A DNA stretch of 32,761 nt. Origin: Bigelowiella natans CCMP2755 (lineage: Eukaryota; Cercozoa; Chlorarachniophyceae). The stretch is taken from assembly GCA_000320545.1 (NCBI GenBank), contig ADNK01002864.1, forward strand, positions 5,001 to 37,761, read 5' to 3'. Under the pieces are notes generated by a model. The model searched no databases. It worked only from the letters and a program-made list of their open reading frames with translations, and had not been told where the DNA came from. Made by a program: the position numbers and the translations under genes. Of this stretch, positions 10,117 through 20,275 are shown piece after piece. Numbering within the stretch: the first letter of the stretch is position 1; each line of letters begins with the position of its first letter.

Positions 10117-13100
10117 ATGAGCCTCAAGAGGACTTGCCAGAGAACCAACTCAGAAAAGAACCAAGCACCCCCCCCACCCCCCTTCAGCTACATCCTTCCA
10201 GAAGAAGGAACTGAAAGCGACAACAGCATTCCCTCAGCCAATCTTCGGTCAAGCCTCCAAAGCACTGAAAAACAAAGAAAGTGGGAACGAAACAACGTGT
10301 CAGAAAAGCAGACAGACTCCCTTCCAAAAAACTTCACCCTCAAGTGCGATGGTAGCAACTGCAAGCCCCACATGTGCAAGCCAATGTCTGCCTTTGAAGC
10401 AGCGGATTTGGAATCATGCTTCAATGTCAACACAGAAACAGAAGGAAAGGTGACAGAAGTCAATGTGCGCACCGACCCCGCTCACCGACGAGAAGTACTC
10501 AAGCTGTCCCCGGAGCAATTCGATGTCCTCAATCCCAAACCTGAAGGAAGAGGATCACAAGAAAAGACAAACAAAAGAAAGAGAGGAAGATTCTTCCTCA
10601 CTGCCACCCTTCCTGATGAATTCTTCGATCTGCTCGAAGGAAAACCCAAAGACGTAGCAGTCACCTTAGCAGCCTTGCTGGAGAAGTGCGAGCCCACCAA
10701 TCCTGCAGCCGTCAGGAAACTTTGTTCGAAACTGAGTGATGTGAACATGGGTCAGCACAATGGAGACTTCACAAAGTGTCATTCTGACCTTGACTCGACG
10801 ATCAGAAGACTTCGGGCACAGCACGAAGGATGCTCCGACAACCAAGCGCTCACCACTCTGCTTCGAGGACTTGCACCTAGCGAAAAATGCGAGACTGTAG
10901 TTGCAGTCATCAACAACAAGAAAGATGTCACCTTCGACTCTGCAGTGGACATGATGCGTTCCCACATGAACTCCCGATCGCTCGATGACGGGCAGAGACC
11001 TTCAAAGAAACATGCAGGACACACCAGTGCAGAACACAAACACGTGAAGATGCACGATGGCTTGGAGAAAAGGCTGAACGAACTCACAGGTCAGCTGAAT
11101 GCCCACAAGAGGAAATTCAAAAAGGGAAAGAACAGACACAACAGCGAAGCACATCAAGACAATTCCAAGAAGCAAAAGAGAGAAGACCATTTCTTGAACT
11201 CAAAGAAAAGAACAAAATGCCATTGCTGTGGCAAGAAAGGACATTGGGAAAAGGAATGCAGAAACAAGATGAGAGATGAAGGCAAGCAGAACAAAGGAAA
11301 ACACTGTTCCTTCATTGATCATGGCTCCCCTTCCCAAAGACCCTCTTGCATTGACAAGATGGCACGCGACAATTCTCACCTGCAAACGCTGAAGTGCAAC
11401 CATGAGCCTTTGATCCTTCTCGACAGCGGAGCCAACAACCACTTCTTCTGCGACCGCGACTTCTTCAACGAGTTGAAACCCATTCAACCACGATGCATGG
11501 AAGTTGGCAAAGATGGGACAGGATTCTTTGTGAATCATGCAGGCGACGTCAAACTAACTGCTGAAAACAAGCAAGGAAAGATGCACAAAATTGTTCTGCA
11601 AGGAGCTTTGTGCTCTGAAGAAGCTGCAGGCAATGTGATCTCTCTGAACAGACTAGTTGAGAGTGGCAGCGAGCACAAAGGAACAAAACAAGGAATGAGC
11701 ATTGCCGCCAACGGAGAGGAATGCGCGTTCGGAGACTTTCAAGACGACGGCCTGTTTCATTTGAGATGCAAACAAATGAACAAAAGTGCAAAGACACAAA
11801 GATTTGAATCCTGCCCTGTGAAGCAGCCATCTCCAATCAAGCACGCACATGACATCCCAGGGCACATCGCAACGGATGAGACAAGAGACGCCTGTGCAGT
11901 TGCAGAAGGTTTGCCCTGTTCCAAGACGATGAAGATGCCAAAGAAGATCTTTTGCAAGGCCTGTGATGTGGCCAAAACAAAAAGATCTCCGATCTTTGAT
12001 CTGAGCGCCCAAGAAAGGATGAAACAGCATGGGAACAAAGCAAAGATTGAGAACGATGCTGTCAAAAAGAAACAAAAATTTGCACCTGTCATCCACAAGA
12101 AAAACCGGATGTGGAATGGAATTCACTCTGATGCAAAGACCATGCATGACAGCATGGATGGTTGCAAGCATTTCGTGATGTTCGCACATGAAGGAACAAG
12201 GTGGGTTGCCTTGGAGCTCTTGAGAAAGAAAAGCGAAGTTGCGCAGAAAACCACACAGTTCACAAAGCACATCAGAAAGCTTCCAGGTTGTGGAAGCATG
12301 GACGAATTCAGATCGGATGGTGGAGGTGAGTGTGTGAGCGCAAAGCCACACAGCTGGCTCACCTCCGAAGGAATGAAATGGGTTCCTAGCACCGCCCGAA
12401 CACCTGAGCAAAATGGAATGTCCGAGCGTCACATGCAGACTGTCATGGCGAAAACAAGAGCCATGTCAGAACATGCACGCTTGCCGGTCGGATGCTGGTC
12501 CTGCGCAGCTCAGACTGCAGCATGTCTCCACAACGTCACCTCACATCGCAGCACACCTGGCAGAAAAACGCCCAAAGAACTGCTGCACCATGAGCAACCA
12601 AATCTGAAGAATCCAACTACCTGGGGATGCATCGGAGCAAACCACATCGACAAGGAACTCCGACCTGCAGGTGGTGTGGGTGCTGGAGGTGAACACGTGC
12701 GCATGTTGGGATGTGACGATGGATTTGGCACTTTTCTCGTCGCCACGAAGACGCTGAAAATCAAAAGAGTCCGTGCAACTGAATGGTGCCACACAGTGTT
12801 CAAGTTTCCTTCGCTGAAGAGAAACAAAGTTGGTGATTCGGCTTTGGCGCACCTTCATCCAGAAGGTCCTGCCGACGCGGACGCCCCCGAACCATCCAGT
12901 GCAGCTGACGAGCCGCCAGAGGATGGTGGGCCTGAAACAAAAGCAAAAAGTGAGCCTCGAAGGTCGAATGGAGAAAACAGGGGAGTGCCTGGTGTTCGTT
13001 GCGGAATGCTTGGTAGCTGTCACGACCGCCTGATGAATGTGAAAGCTCCATCAGCACATGAGATCGAGGACCTTCCTGAGACGCATGACGATGCAATCAC

Positions 13101-14739
13101 AGGAGATGATGAGAAGCATTGGACACCTTCCACGGAAGAGGAACTGCACCAGCTTCGAAAACTTGGAACGTTTGCGCTGGCAGTGCGACCTGAGGATGCA
13201 AGTTCAGTTGCATCTGAATGGGCATTCAAGAAGAAAATGAATGCAGACCATGCCATTCGGTGTGAGTCAAGGCTGGTCGCGCGAGGGTTCACGCAGATCC
13301 CGGGAGAAGACTTCTTCTTCTCTTGTTCCCCGACGTTGTCCCTGAACAGTTTTCGGATGATGTCAGCCATGGCATCTGTCCTCAAGCTGAAACTGCACGG
13401 GATGGATGCACTTGCAGCTTTCCTGACTGGAAAGATGGACTGCAAAGTGCACATGGAAATGCCCAAAGGGTGGAAGCCGAAGACACCTGAAGAAATCCGG
13501 CCACACAACAGTGGCCTTCCACTAGCCCTGCTGGCAAATGAAAGCATTTGTGGGCTGACACAAGCAAGTGCAATGTTCAGCCTCACCTTGCTCGAGCATC
13601 TCAACGCCATTGGCTTCGTCCAGCTTTGCTCCGATCCTTGCCCAATGACAATGCACAGACAAGGAAGAATCATCACATTGTCATGTTTCGTGGATGACGT
13701 GTGCATGGCACATCAAGATGAGAAAGACCTGGACTTTGTCATGAAGCGAATGGGCGACAAGTTTGAGTTTCGCGATGAAGGCGAGCCAAAGAAAACACTG
13801 GGCATGAGAGTTGGCAGCGACAATGAGGGAAACTGTTGGATGTCGCAGGAAGATCACCTCACCAGACTCGCCCAGAAGTGTGACATCACGCCTACGAAAA
13901 GAGCAAAAACACCAATGATGACAGGATCAAAGTTGGACGAATGCGAGGAACGTGAAAAAGTGGATCAGAAGGCATGCAGATCCATCACAGGAGCAGCAAT
14001 GTGTGCAGCGGTGGCCACCAGGCCAGACATCTGCTGCACTCCATCTCGTCTAGCTTCCCACAGTCAAGATCCTGGAACTGTGCACTGCATCGCTGCAGTG
14101 CGCTCACTGCAACACCTGGTCAACACAAAGGACAAAAGAATCACCTTCAAAGCAGCGTCCAAACCTGAGCTTGAAGCCCACGTCGATGCTTCCTGGAAGA
14201 CCTGCAAGAAAACGGGTGAATCACACTCAGGACATTTCACATCGTCAAGCAACGCACCTGTTGTCTGGAAGAGCAACAAGCAAAAGGTCGTTGCCATGTC
14301 CAGTGGCGAGGCTGAGCACATGGCATCATCAGATGCATGCAGAGAGTCAGTGCATGTCACTCAGTTGCCACAGGAGTTCAAGATGAAAATGCCGAAACCT
14401 GCACCTGTGCATTGTGACTCTCAAGCAGCTGTCTCCATTGCAGCCAAGCCTGGATTCACACAGAAAGGCAAGAACACGAGGATGGAATGTCACAATGTTC
14501 GTGACAACCATCAAACCAAGCAGATCTGCACAAACAAAATGCCTGGGGAGGACAATCCCGCTGATGCACTTGCTGAGGCTCTGCCAGGACCTAGCAACAA
14601 GAAACACTGTGATTTCTTGTTCCCTGCATCACACAGAAAAAAACTGACCACAATGCTGCAAGGCACCAAAAAAAGAAAAATGACTGCAAAGGCTCTGCCT
14701 TGCAAGCTCCCTCGCCTTGTCGGCCCCACGTCCATCTAG
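10117..14739 (+). CDS. Copia Gag-Pol polyprotein
   Basis: Single 1540-residue frame encoding capsid and all replication enzymes of the retrotransposon. Gag comes first, with a CCHC zinc knuckle (C368, C371, H376, C381). Then: protease active site DSGA (D436); GAG-pre-integrase zinc region with FCKAC; integrase D672, D734, E770, where the last two are separated by 35 residues as in the D,D35E signature; reverse transcriptase with MDALAAFL and the catalytic FVDD (1191-1194); and RNase H with D1357, E1398 (SSGEAEH), D1406 and D1434. No stop or frameshift interrupts it and every catalytic residue I can check is present. The first ATG lies only 7 bases after the LTR, so no leader separates LTR and Gag; translation could start at a later Met. 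Length is usual for copia polyproteins. Confidence 0.95.
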   Translation: MSLKRTCQRTNSEKNQAPPPPPFSYILPEEGTESDNSIPSANLRSSLQSTEKQRKWERNNVSEKQTDSLPKNFTLKCDGSNCKPHMCKPMSAFEAADLESCFNVNTETEGKVTEVNVRTDPAHRREVLKLSPEQFDVLNPKPEGRGSQEKTNKRKRGRFFLTATLPDEFFDLLEGKPKDVAVTLAALLEKCEPTNPAAVRKLCSKLSDVNMGQHNGDFTKCHSDLDSTIRRLRAQHEGCSDNQALTTLLRGLAPSEKCETVVAVINNKKDVTFDSAVDMMRSHMNSRSLDDGQRPSKKHAGHTSAEHKHVKMHDGLEKRLNELTGQLNAHKRKFKKGKNRHNSEAHQDNSKKQKREDHFLNSKKRTKCHCCGKKGHWEKECRNKMRDEGKQNKGKHCSFIDHGSPSQRPSCIDKMARDNSHLQTLKCNHEPLILLDSGANNHFFCDRDFFNELKPIQPRCMEVGKDGTGFFVNHAGDVKLTAENKQGKMHKIVLQGALCSEEAAGNVISLNRLVESGSEHKGTKQGMSIAANGEECAFGDFQDDGLFHLRCKQMNKSAKTQRFESCPVKQPSPIKHAHDIPGHIATDETRDACAVAEGLPCSKTMKMPKKIFCKACDVAKTKRSPIFDLSAQERMKQHGNKAKIENDAVKKKQKFAPVIHKKNRMWNGIHSDAKTMHDSMDGCKHFVMFAHEGTRWVALELLRKKSEVAQKTTQFTKHIRKLPGCGSMDEFRSDGGGECVSAKPHSWLTSEGMKWVPSTARTPEQNGMSERHMQTVMAKTRAMSEHARLPVGCWSCAAQTAACLHNVTSHRSTPGRKTPKELLHHEQPNLKNPTTWGCIGANHIDKELRPAGGVGAGGEHVRMLGCDDGFGTFLVATKTLKIKRVRATEWCHTVFKFPSLKRNKVGDSALAHLHPEGPADADAPEPSSAADEPPEDGGPETKAKSEPRRSNGENRGVPGVRCGMLGSCHDRLMNVKAPSAHEIEDLPETHDDAITGDDEKHWTPSTEEELHQLRKLGTFALAVRPEDASSVASEWAFKKKMNADHAIRCESRLVARGFTQIPGEDFFFSCSPTLSLNSFRMMSAMASVLKLKLHGMDALAAFLTGKMDCKVHMEMPKGWKPKTPEEIRPHNSGLPLALLANESICGLTQASAMFSLTLLEHLNAIGFVQLCSDPCPMTMHRQGRIITLSCFVDDVCMAHQDEKDLDFVMKRMGDKFEFRDEGEPKKTLGMRVGSDNEGNCWMSQEDHLTRLAQKCDITPTKRAKTPMMTGSKLDECEEREKVDQKACRSITGAAMCAAVATRPDICCTPSRLASHSQDPGTVHCIAAVRSLQHLVNTKDKRITFKAASKPELEAHVDASWKTCKKTGESHSGHFTSSSNAPVVWKSNKQKVVAMSSGEAEHMASSDACRESVHVTQLPQEFKMKMPKPAPVHCDSQAAVSIAAKPGFTQKGKNTRMECHNVRDNHQTKQICTNKMPGEDNPADALAEALPGPSNKKHCDFLFPASHRKKLTTMLQGTKKRKMTAKALPCKLPRLVGPTSI

Positions 14740-15703
14740 AAACCTGCAACACGTGAACACATGGGCTGCAAGGTTTCAATGGCACACATCTTCATGTGTG
14801 TGTGCCTTTCCTTGCGCATCTTGCTGTGGACCATGTGCACAGCTCCGATGGGGGCGAATGTGAATTGCGCCATGGATCATGCAATTGCACAGTGTCTGTC
14901 TTCCAGACACTGCACAATCATGGGGGCGAACATGGAACAAAGACAGGATGCCCACAAAACAAGAACAAGATGCAAGGCCACGTGCCACGAGACACCTGCG
15001 AAATTGAAAACAAGTGAGACAGAAAAAAACTGCCTTCCCTGTGTGGAGGCATGGAAGAACAATGTCGCTGTGACCAGAGTGTGATGCCTTCAGACCCACG
15101 AAGGCAGACTGCATTCTCTTCGGCATTCCTTCTCGATCTGGCATGGCTGCAACCCAGCCAGCCAACAGTGTTTGGAGCCCAGCCCGCAATTTCGTCTCTC
15201 AGGGAAGAGCTCTGTTGGGGGACGTGGACGTGCACGTAGCTCGCCTCATCACAAGAGGTGGGGCAAGGTGAAGAGTTGAAAGCACGATCGATCGAAGTTC
15301 CCAAACTTGGGGACCTGACCATGGGAAACCAGATCGGTGTTCCAGAATGTTCCAGAATGTTCCAGAATGTTTTCTGGAAGCACGTGAGGGATTCCAGATT
15401 TTTTTTTTTTCTCTGGAAGCACACTGGTGTCGTTTGAAAAAATCACTTTTTGGACAAGTCCCAGTTCGTGCCGAAATCATGGCACCTTGCCCAGTTGCAA
15501 GCCTGGGAATTTTGTGCCTCTGCACAGAGTTTCAGGCGTCTGGTGGTGCGATGTTTGGTCGGCAAAATTTTGCCAACCATTCGGACTCCGAAACCTTTGG
15601 GAATGGCGTCCATGTGCAGCACCGTGCAAAAGTTCTGTCACCATGGCAGAAATGGCACGTGCACATCAGCACTCTGATCGTGGTCACCACGTCCATGGGG
15701 GCG
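14740..15703 (+). other. Long 3' non-coding region of the copia element
   Basis: About 960 bp between the gag-pol stop and the 3' LTR, long for a copia element. It contains a 9-bp stem hairpin (14890-14898 with 14904-14912), three copies of ATGGGGGCG (14848, 14920, 15695) of which the last abuts the 3' LTR where the polypurine tract is expected, and a three-block heat-shock-element cluster. Short frames on both strands show no recognisable protein. Confidence 0.6.
15340..15372. promoter_or_regulatory. Second heat-shock-element cluster
   Basis: Three exact tandem copies of TTCCAGAATG, giving TTCnnGAA in 10-bp register, followed by TTT. It lies 332 bp before the 3' LTR and has no copy near the 5' LTR. 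Confidence 0.65.
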
Positions 15704-16116
15704 TGTCAGCGGTCTGGCCGCGCCACCCACGATCAAGGAGCTGTCGCAGCATGCGCACGTCCACTCGTGCTGCACGCTGCGCTGCGCACATGCGCATGGA
15801 AGTTCTCAGAACTTCGGGAATCTTCGAGAAGCTTCGAGAATCTTCCAGAAGCTTCGAGAACATTCCGGAAGATTCGAGAATCTTCCAGAATCTTCGAGAG
15901 CATTCCGGAAGCTTCGAGAATCTTCCAGAGAATTCGAGAGAGTTCTGGAAGATTCGAGAATCTTCGCGAATGCGCCGGAACCCAATGCGCACATGCATGC
16001 AGCGCAAGTCACAAGTCATCATCAGAATCCAAACGCACACAGGACCGCGTGTTGACACTTGGTGACATCAGCACAGTCCCGCGCACAAAAGCCAAGCAGC
16101 CACCGCAAGCCCGCCA
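15704..16116 (+). repeat. 3' LTR of copia element
   Basis: 413-bp copy of 9697-10109, starting TGTCAGCGG and ending CCGCCA, the canonical TG...CA termini. A short G-rich run (CATGGGGGCG) precedes it and is the likely plus-strand primer site. Confidence 0.9.
15818..15970. promoter_or_regulatory. Heat-shock-element array in 3' LTR
   Basis: Same fifteen GAAnnTTCnn blocks plus GAA as in the 5' LTR, with no difference I can see. From this position it could drive transcription into the downstream flank. Confidence 0.8.
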
Positions 16117-16909
16117 AAAGCAAGTGCAGAAACACTTCATGCAAACACAAATGCAAACGTGCACTGGTGTCTTTTGCAAGCAAAAACATGAAAACAGACG
16201 AGATGGTGCACAGGTGAAAGACCCTGCGTGCAGAAGCTTTTGTTCGTCCCGCAGCAACGTGCAAGGCAATCGTCGTGCCACAAGTTTGCACAAGATTTGA
16301 CAAGTCATGCAATGCTGCACTCCAGACCAATGTTTTGTCCCTGGTTCATCCACACATCTGTCCACATGCGACGAAATCTTTGGTCTTCAGAGAAAGTGTC
16401 GCGAATCCGCACCATCAATCCAAACGTCACCTGTTTCCCGAAATGCAAATCAAATCACTCTCGTGGACGCTGATTTGGGGTCCGCGTGTGGTTTTCGTAG
16501 TCACCCGCAAGCAAATGAACCACACACACCTTGCAAATCGTTCAGTTTCATTTGACAGATCCCAACTTCACCCAAGTGCTTCACACGAAGAGAGTGCAAA
16601 CTGGCATCGTCTTCTGACACAATTCACAACGTTGAAGTCAAGCAGTTCAAGAGAAGGCACCTGAAACTGTTGGAAAGGGGCTTCTAGTTTCACTCTGTCA
16701 ATGATTGACTTCACGTAGTCGCTCCTCAAGGCCCGAATCAGCACTTGAAGGAGAGTGACTGGGCAGTCTGTTCGTCAGCAGTGGCCACGATTGAGCAAGA
16801 AACAATGAAACAATGATGAAAAACCACATTTCCAAAGTGCAGCAAGACACTTGCAGTGTGCAAAATGCAGTGCCTCGAACTGATTTCAGTGAGGACTGTG
16901 ACTAGCAGA
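16117..16909. other. Non-coding flank after the retrotransposon
   Basis: Up to about 16363 it matches unit 2 (25866-26080). Beyond that the two units share nothing visible. No gene supported. Confidence 0.5.
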
Positions 16910-17449
16910 TCAACTGGCCAGGTTGCCAAAATGGCACGACTTGGTCATTGAACAAGTTTGAGAAGCAATGACACTGGTGACAAAATTCTGACGGCGCAAG
17001 ACGTCCACTCTGAGCAAAAACTTCCTGAAGGCCATGTCCACACGATGATCTACGATTGGATCATCTGAGGGTGCCCCCAGCAGAATTTTGGTTTTGGAGG
17101 AGTCTGGAGCGTCAAAGAATGAAGAGTGGAGGGAAGAAGCTGAACCCAGAACTGATCTCATGTGCGAGAGAAGCTTGCATCTCTCTGCATTCAAGTGAGT
17201 GCAATGATGGATGAGGTGGTTGACACTTTGAACAACTTCAGCATTGCAAAGAGGACACACCGAGAAAGAGGGGGGCAAGTTGCAAATTTTGGCCCTGTGC
17301 TCCTCAGTTTCGCAAGTCCCAGCACGGTGAGAGTTTTGACACGTGCTCATCATCAACCCACGAGGACAAAATTGGAGAAACGCATTCCATTTTTCAAGTT
17401 TCATGAACGAAAAAATCAAAAACAATGCAAAGCGAAGGGCAAACATCAA
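16910..17449 (-). mobile_element. LINE (non-LTR) reverse transcriptase C-terminal fragment
   Basis: Reverse-strand frame of 179 residues whose middle reads CPLCNAEVVQSVNHLIHHC followed by NAERCKLL. This matches the zinc-binding C-terminal segment (CxxC...H...C, then Arg and Leu pair) found after the reverse transcriptase in many non-LTR retrotransposons. The catalytic domain is missing, so this is a 5'-truncated relic; LINE copies usually lose their 5' part. It sits in the 16363-17520 segment absent from unit 2, consistent with an insertion or replacement after the duplication. The N-terminal Met has no significance. Confidence 0.6.
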
Positions 17450-17806
17450 TGCACAAGTGCCATTGAATGTCCCACTTCAGACCATCGAGATTTCTGGGAA
17501 AGTCGACTTTTCCTCTCGTTGAATCGATTAAAGGCAAAAGTCATGTCGCGCGTCCAAAATCCCATCTATTTTTACCTCAATGACACAGTTGGCTTTGGAG
17601 ATGGTAACCTCGCACGCTTTGGGAAAGGATTTTTTGCGTGTTTTTTTCGGATTTTACTTTGTTGTTGTTGTCGTAGGCCAAGAATTCCAGGGTTTTCGTC
17701 ATAGGGAAACCGTCAATCACAGAAAGGGCATAATCAAAACCGCCCCCCCTTGTGAAGAACTAGGCTCGGCACAGACTTCCAGACGCTCTCCGGACATTGA
17801 GACAGG
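17450..17806. other. Non-coding spacer upstream of the unknown gene, unit 1
   Basis: About 17520-17650 resembles 27346-27490 in unit 2. The following 170 bp differ from unit 2, which has about 550 bp there. Possible promoter of the next gene; no motif recognised. Confidence 0.4.
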
Positions 17807-19634
17807 ATGGAAAAGAAAATTTTCAAAAATTCCCGTTCTGGCGAACGCATGTTATTTGAATCCTCTTCAAGTAGTGACCAAAAGGATGTTTGCTGTAGAA
17901 TGGATGTCTGCATCTCAGAGACTCAAGCCCTCACATTGGCGACTAGCTCGCCGAGAATGACTGCTTCATGTCAAATTGATGCAAGGACGACAGGTGATGA
18001 TCGAGTCCCTGAAACGGCCGCCGTCGAATCACAGTGTGAAATTCAGCACATCGATCAAGGTCAGCACAAGGCATCTGAACAAAAGAGGGAAGCATATGAG
18101 CTGGATCAGAAGGAGACATACGTGCGTTCACAACATCTACCAAGCAATGAAACGACGATGCGTCGTTATGATGCTATCATGACACTCGATGCAAGCGAAT
18201 TTGAGGAAGTCAAGACCATGGGAACATTTCTCTTCCTAGAAGTTGAGAATCCACAAAACGAGGTTATAACATTGAACTCTGTAGAGGCAAACACTCTGCT
18301 TCGCGTATCTAAAAATAAAGACAAAAGCAAGAGAGATGGTTGTGGAAATTCTACTACGATACAAATGAGCAATAACGAAAAGACAATTCAGGCTAAGGTT
18401 GAAATATCAAAAAAAGGATCTGACAGCTTGGTACTTCGAAACAAAACCAAAGATAAACAAGACAAACCCAACGATAGCCAAAACAACTCCAAAACAACCC
18501 AAAAAAAACCAACTGTATACATCCACGGATGCGTACGTATGTCGGCGAGCAGTTTATCGGGGACTAAATTCAAAATTATCAAAGTGAATCTTTGGAGTAA
18601 ACATGGCATACCATGCGACGGCAAAATATACAGAAATCAACTATATCCTTCTCCCAAGGTACTTGAACTTATTCTCTTCTTAGATGTATTCTAAAGGCAT
18701 CTCAATATTTAATATTCATATTATACTATCTTTGTTTTAGATAAATAATTACGACGAAGGAAAGAAATTTCCGTCTTGCCAAACTAGTGGAGGAAAGCGA
18801 GAAAGAGGGAAGAAAATAAGAGGCGAGTCAACAGCATCATTCATCCGGCAGCCGATGAAGAAATGGTTAAGAAGAGAGAGGAAGAATAAAGTTTATGTAA
18901 AAATCGCTGCTTCAATTTCGAAAGATATGCTAGATGTATGCAAGCAAGGTCACATCTCAAGTATCGACCGTATGGATTACATAAAAACAAACATAAGCAC
19001 AATGCTGAAGGAAGAGATGAAATATACCGTTGAAGAAGTTTACACAAGCTTCCCAGATTCAATAAAAAATCAAAACGAAGGTGCGGTTGTATCGAGGGAT
19101 GCGGAATGGACAATATGTTTTAGATTCCCTATACCATATTACCACGATGATGGAACCCCGAACTTTGAGAACCATGCGAAGTGCTCTAGAATGTGCTTGG
19201 GTGCATTCCAAAACGTTTTTCATGAGGATGCTATATACATGGGTACAGAACCAGGGAGTATCATCGTACGCTTCAAAATCGAAGCCAAACAAGTCCTCAA
19301 ATTAATTCAAAAGCGGCTGGCCTTCCGAGCATTCTTCATCAAGAATAGCAAAATCAAGAAAAGCGACGGTACAAACTAAACTATACTAACATTACGATAT
19401 TCTCAAATCAATGTTTTACTTTCATGAACAGGGAAAGGACACGACGAGGGATTGGTGCCTACGATAAGCATATGGAATCAACGCACCGCATCTCTGCAGA
19501 CCAGAGAGAGCATTCCGAAAGATATTAAAATTCAACTTGCATGTTCAGATAAAACGACAGCGGATAATATCATCAGAAGCATCAAGGAGAACGAAGAAGT
19601 GTGGAGAAAATTCTCGATTAAGGCATTTCTATAG
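17807..19634 (+). CDS. Unrecognised protein, unit 1 copy (three exons)
   Basis: Exons 17807-18658 (or from ATG 17900, the position shared with unit 2), 18741-19368 and 19432-19634 with stop TAG. The introns (82 and 63 nt) are GT-AG, phase 0 and phase 1, and conserved in unit 2. The product is about 529 residues from 17900, or 560 from 17807. I do not recognise a family. The N-terminal third is polar (Gln, Glu, Thr). A middle segment starting VYIHGCVRMSASSLSGT is nearly invariant between copies. The C-terminal exons contain AEWTICFRFPIPYY and GTEPGSIIVRFKIEAKQVLKLI, which look like a folded alpha/beta domain. The stop overlaps a possible donor (ctata/gtacat at 19633), so splicing into the downstream ankyrin exons cannot be excluded, although I found no acceptor in the right phase. 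It always sits just upstream of the ankyrin gene. Confidence 0.65.
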
Positions 19635-19800
19635 TACATATATATATATTATATCAGTTTTACGAAACCTCACATGACGATAATTTAATGTTGCGCATCC
19701 ACATAGGCTGTTTTCATCGAAGGAAATAAAAAGAATATCTCCAATAAAAGAGAAAATAGAGAAACGGTATGTTGATTATAAGTGTTTAAACTTATATATG

Positions 19801-19850
<50 letters not shown>

Positions 19851-20275
19851 TTCATGACTATATGAATATAAATATGAACATATATATTGATATACATACA
19901 TGTAATTAATATATATAATATTCACACACGTTCACATATAAAAATAAATATGTGTATATATGTGTTTAGAATCTACACACATATAAACGCATATATTACA
20001 TAAATGTAAGAATATATGTAAAATATAAATATATTATATATTATATATGTACAATGGCGAAGATAACGACTGTGATAGAGAAATATACCGGGGAAGAAAA
20101 AGAGAAATATTATAAGTTAAGGGCTCCTATTTTTTCCTGAGCTCAGACTCGATCGCAACCCACGATGTCGATTGCTTACACATGCTACCTTGATGTCGTT
20201 CGAAAATCATCATCTCATCATTGAGCTGTTTTGAATACGAAATGATATTGGTATACACTTGTGTGATATTATATT
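19635..20275. other. AT-rich spacer with TA microsatellite
   Basis: Contains (TA)n at 19803-19847 and many TATA/CATA words. A conserved short frame begins with ATG at 20054 (MAKITTVIEKYTGEEKEKYY) and is present in unit 2 at 30286. It could be a first exon of the ankyrin gene, but its natural donor (aa/gttaag) is in phase 2, whereas the next exon starts in phase 0, so I do not join them. Confidence 0.5.

Larger units (their letters stand above)
9697..16116 (+). mobile_element. Complete Ty1/copia LTR retrotransposon
   Basis: A 6420-bp element: 5' LTR, one gag-pol frame with Gag, protease, integrase, reverse transcriptase and RNase H in that order (copia order), about 960 bp of 3' non-coding DNA, and 3' LTR. 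The flanks are AAAGCAAA before and AAAGCAAG after, a near-perfect 8-bp match that may represent the target-site duplication, although exact ends are ambiguous by a few bases. Unit 2 shows the uninterrupted target at 25866-25873. With intact frame and nearly identical LTRs, it is a recent and possibly mobile copy. Confidence 0.93.

Noticed and set aside
11653-12432. 259-codon reverse-strand frame inside gag-pol
   Set aside because: Shadow of the integrase-coding strand; no independent signal.
14776-15189. Reverse-strand frame in the 3' non-coding part of the copia element, considered as an antisense or env-like gene
   Set aside because: No membrane segments, no recognisable motif, Cys/His content follows base composition.
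20054-20140. ATG-initiated short frame as first exon of the ankyrin gene
   Set aside because: Conserved in both units, but its donor phase (2) does not fit the phase-0 start of the next exon; left as a possibility in the spacer entry.
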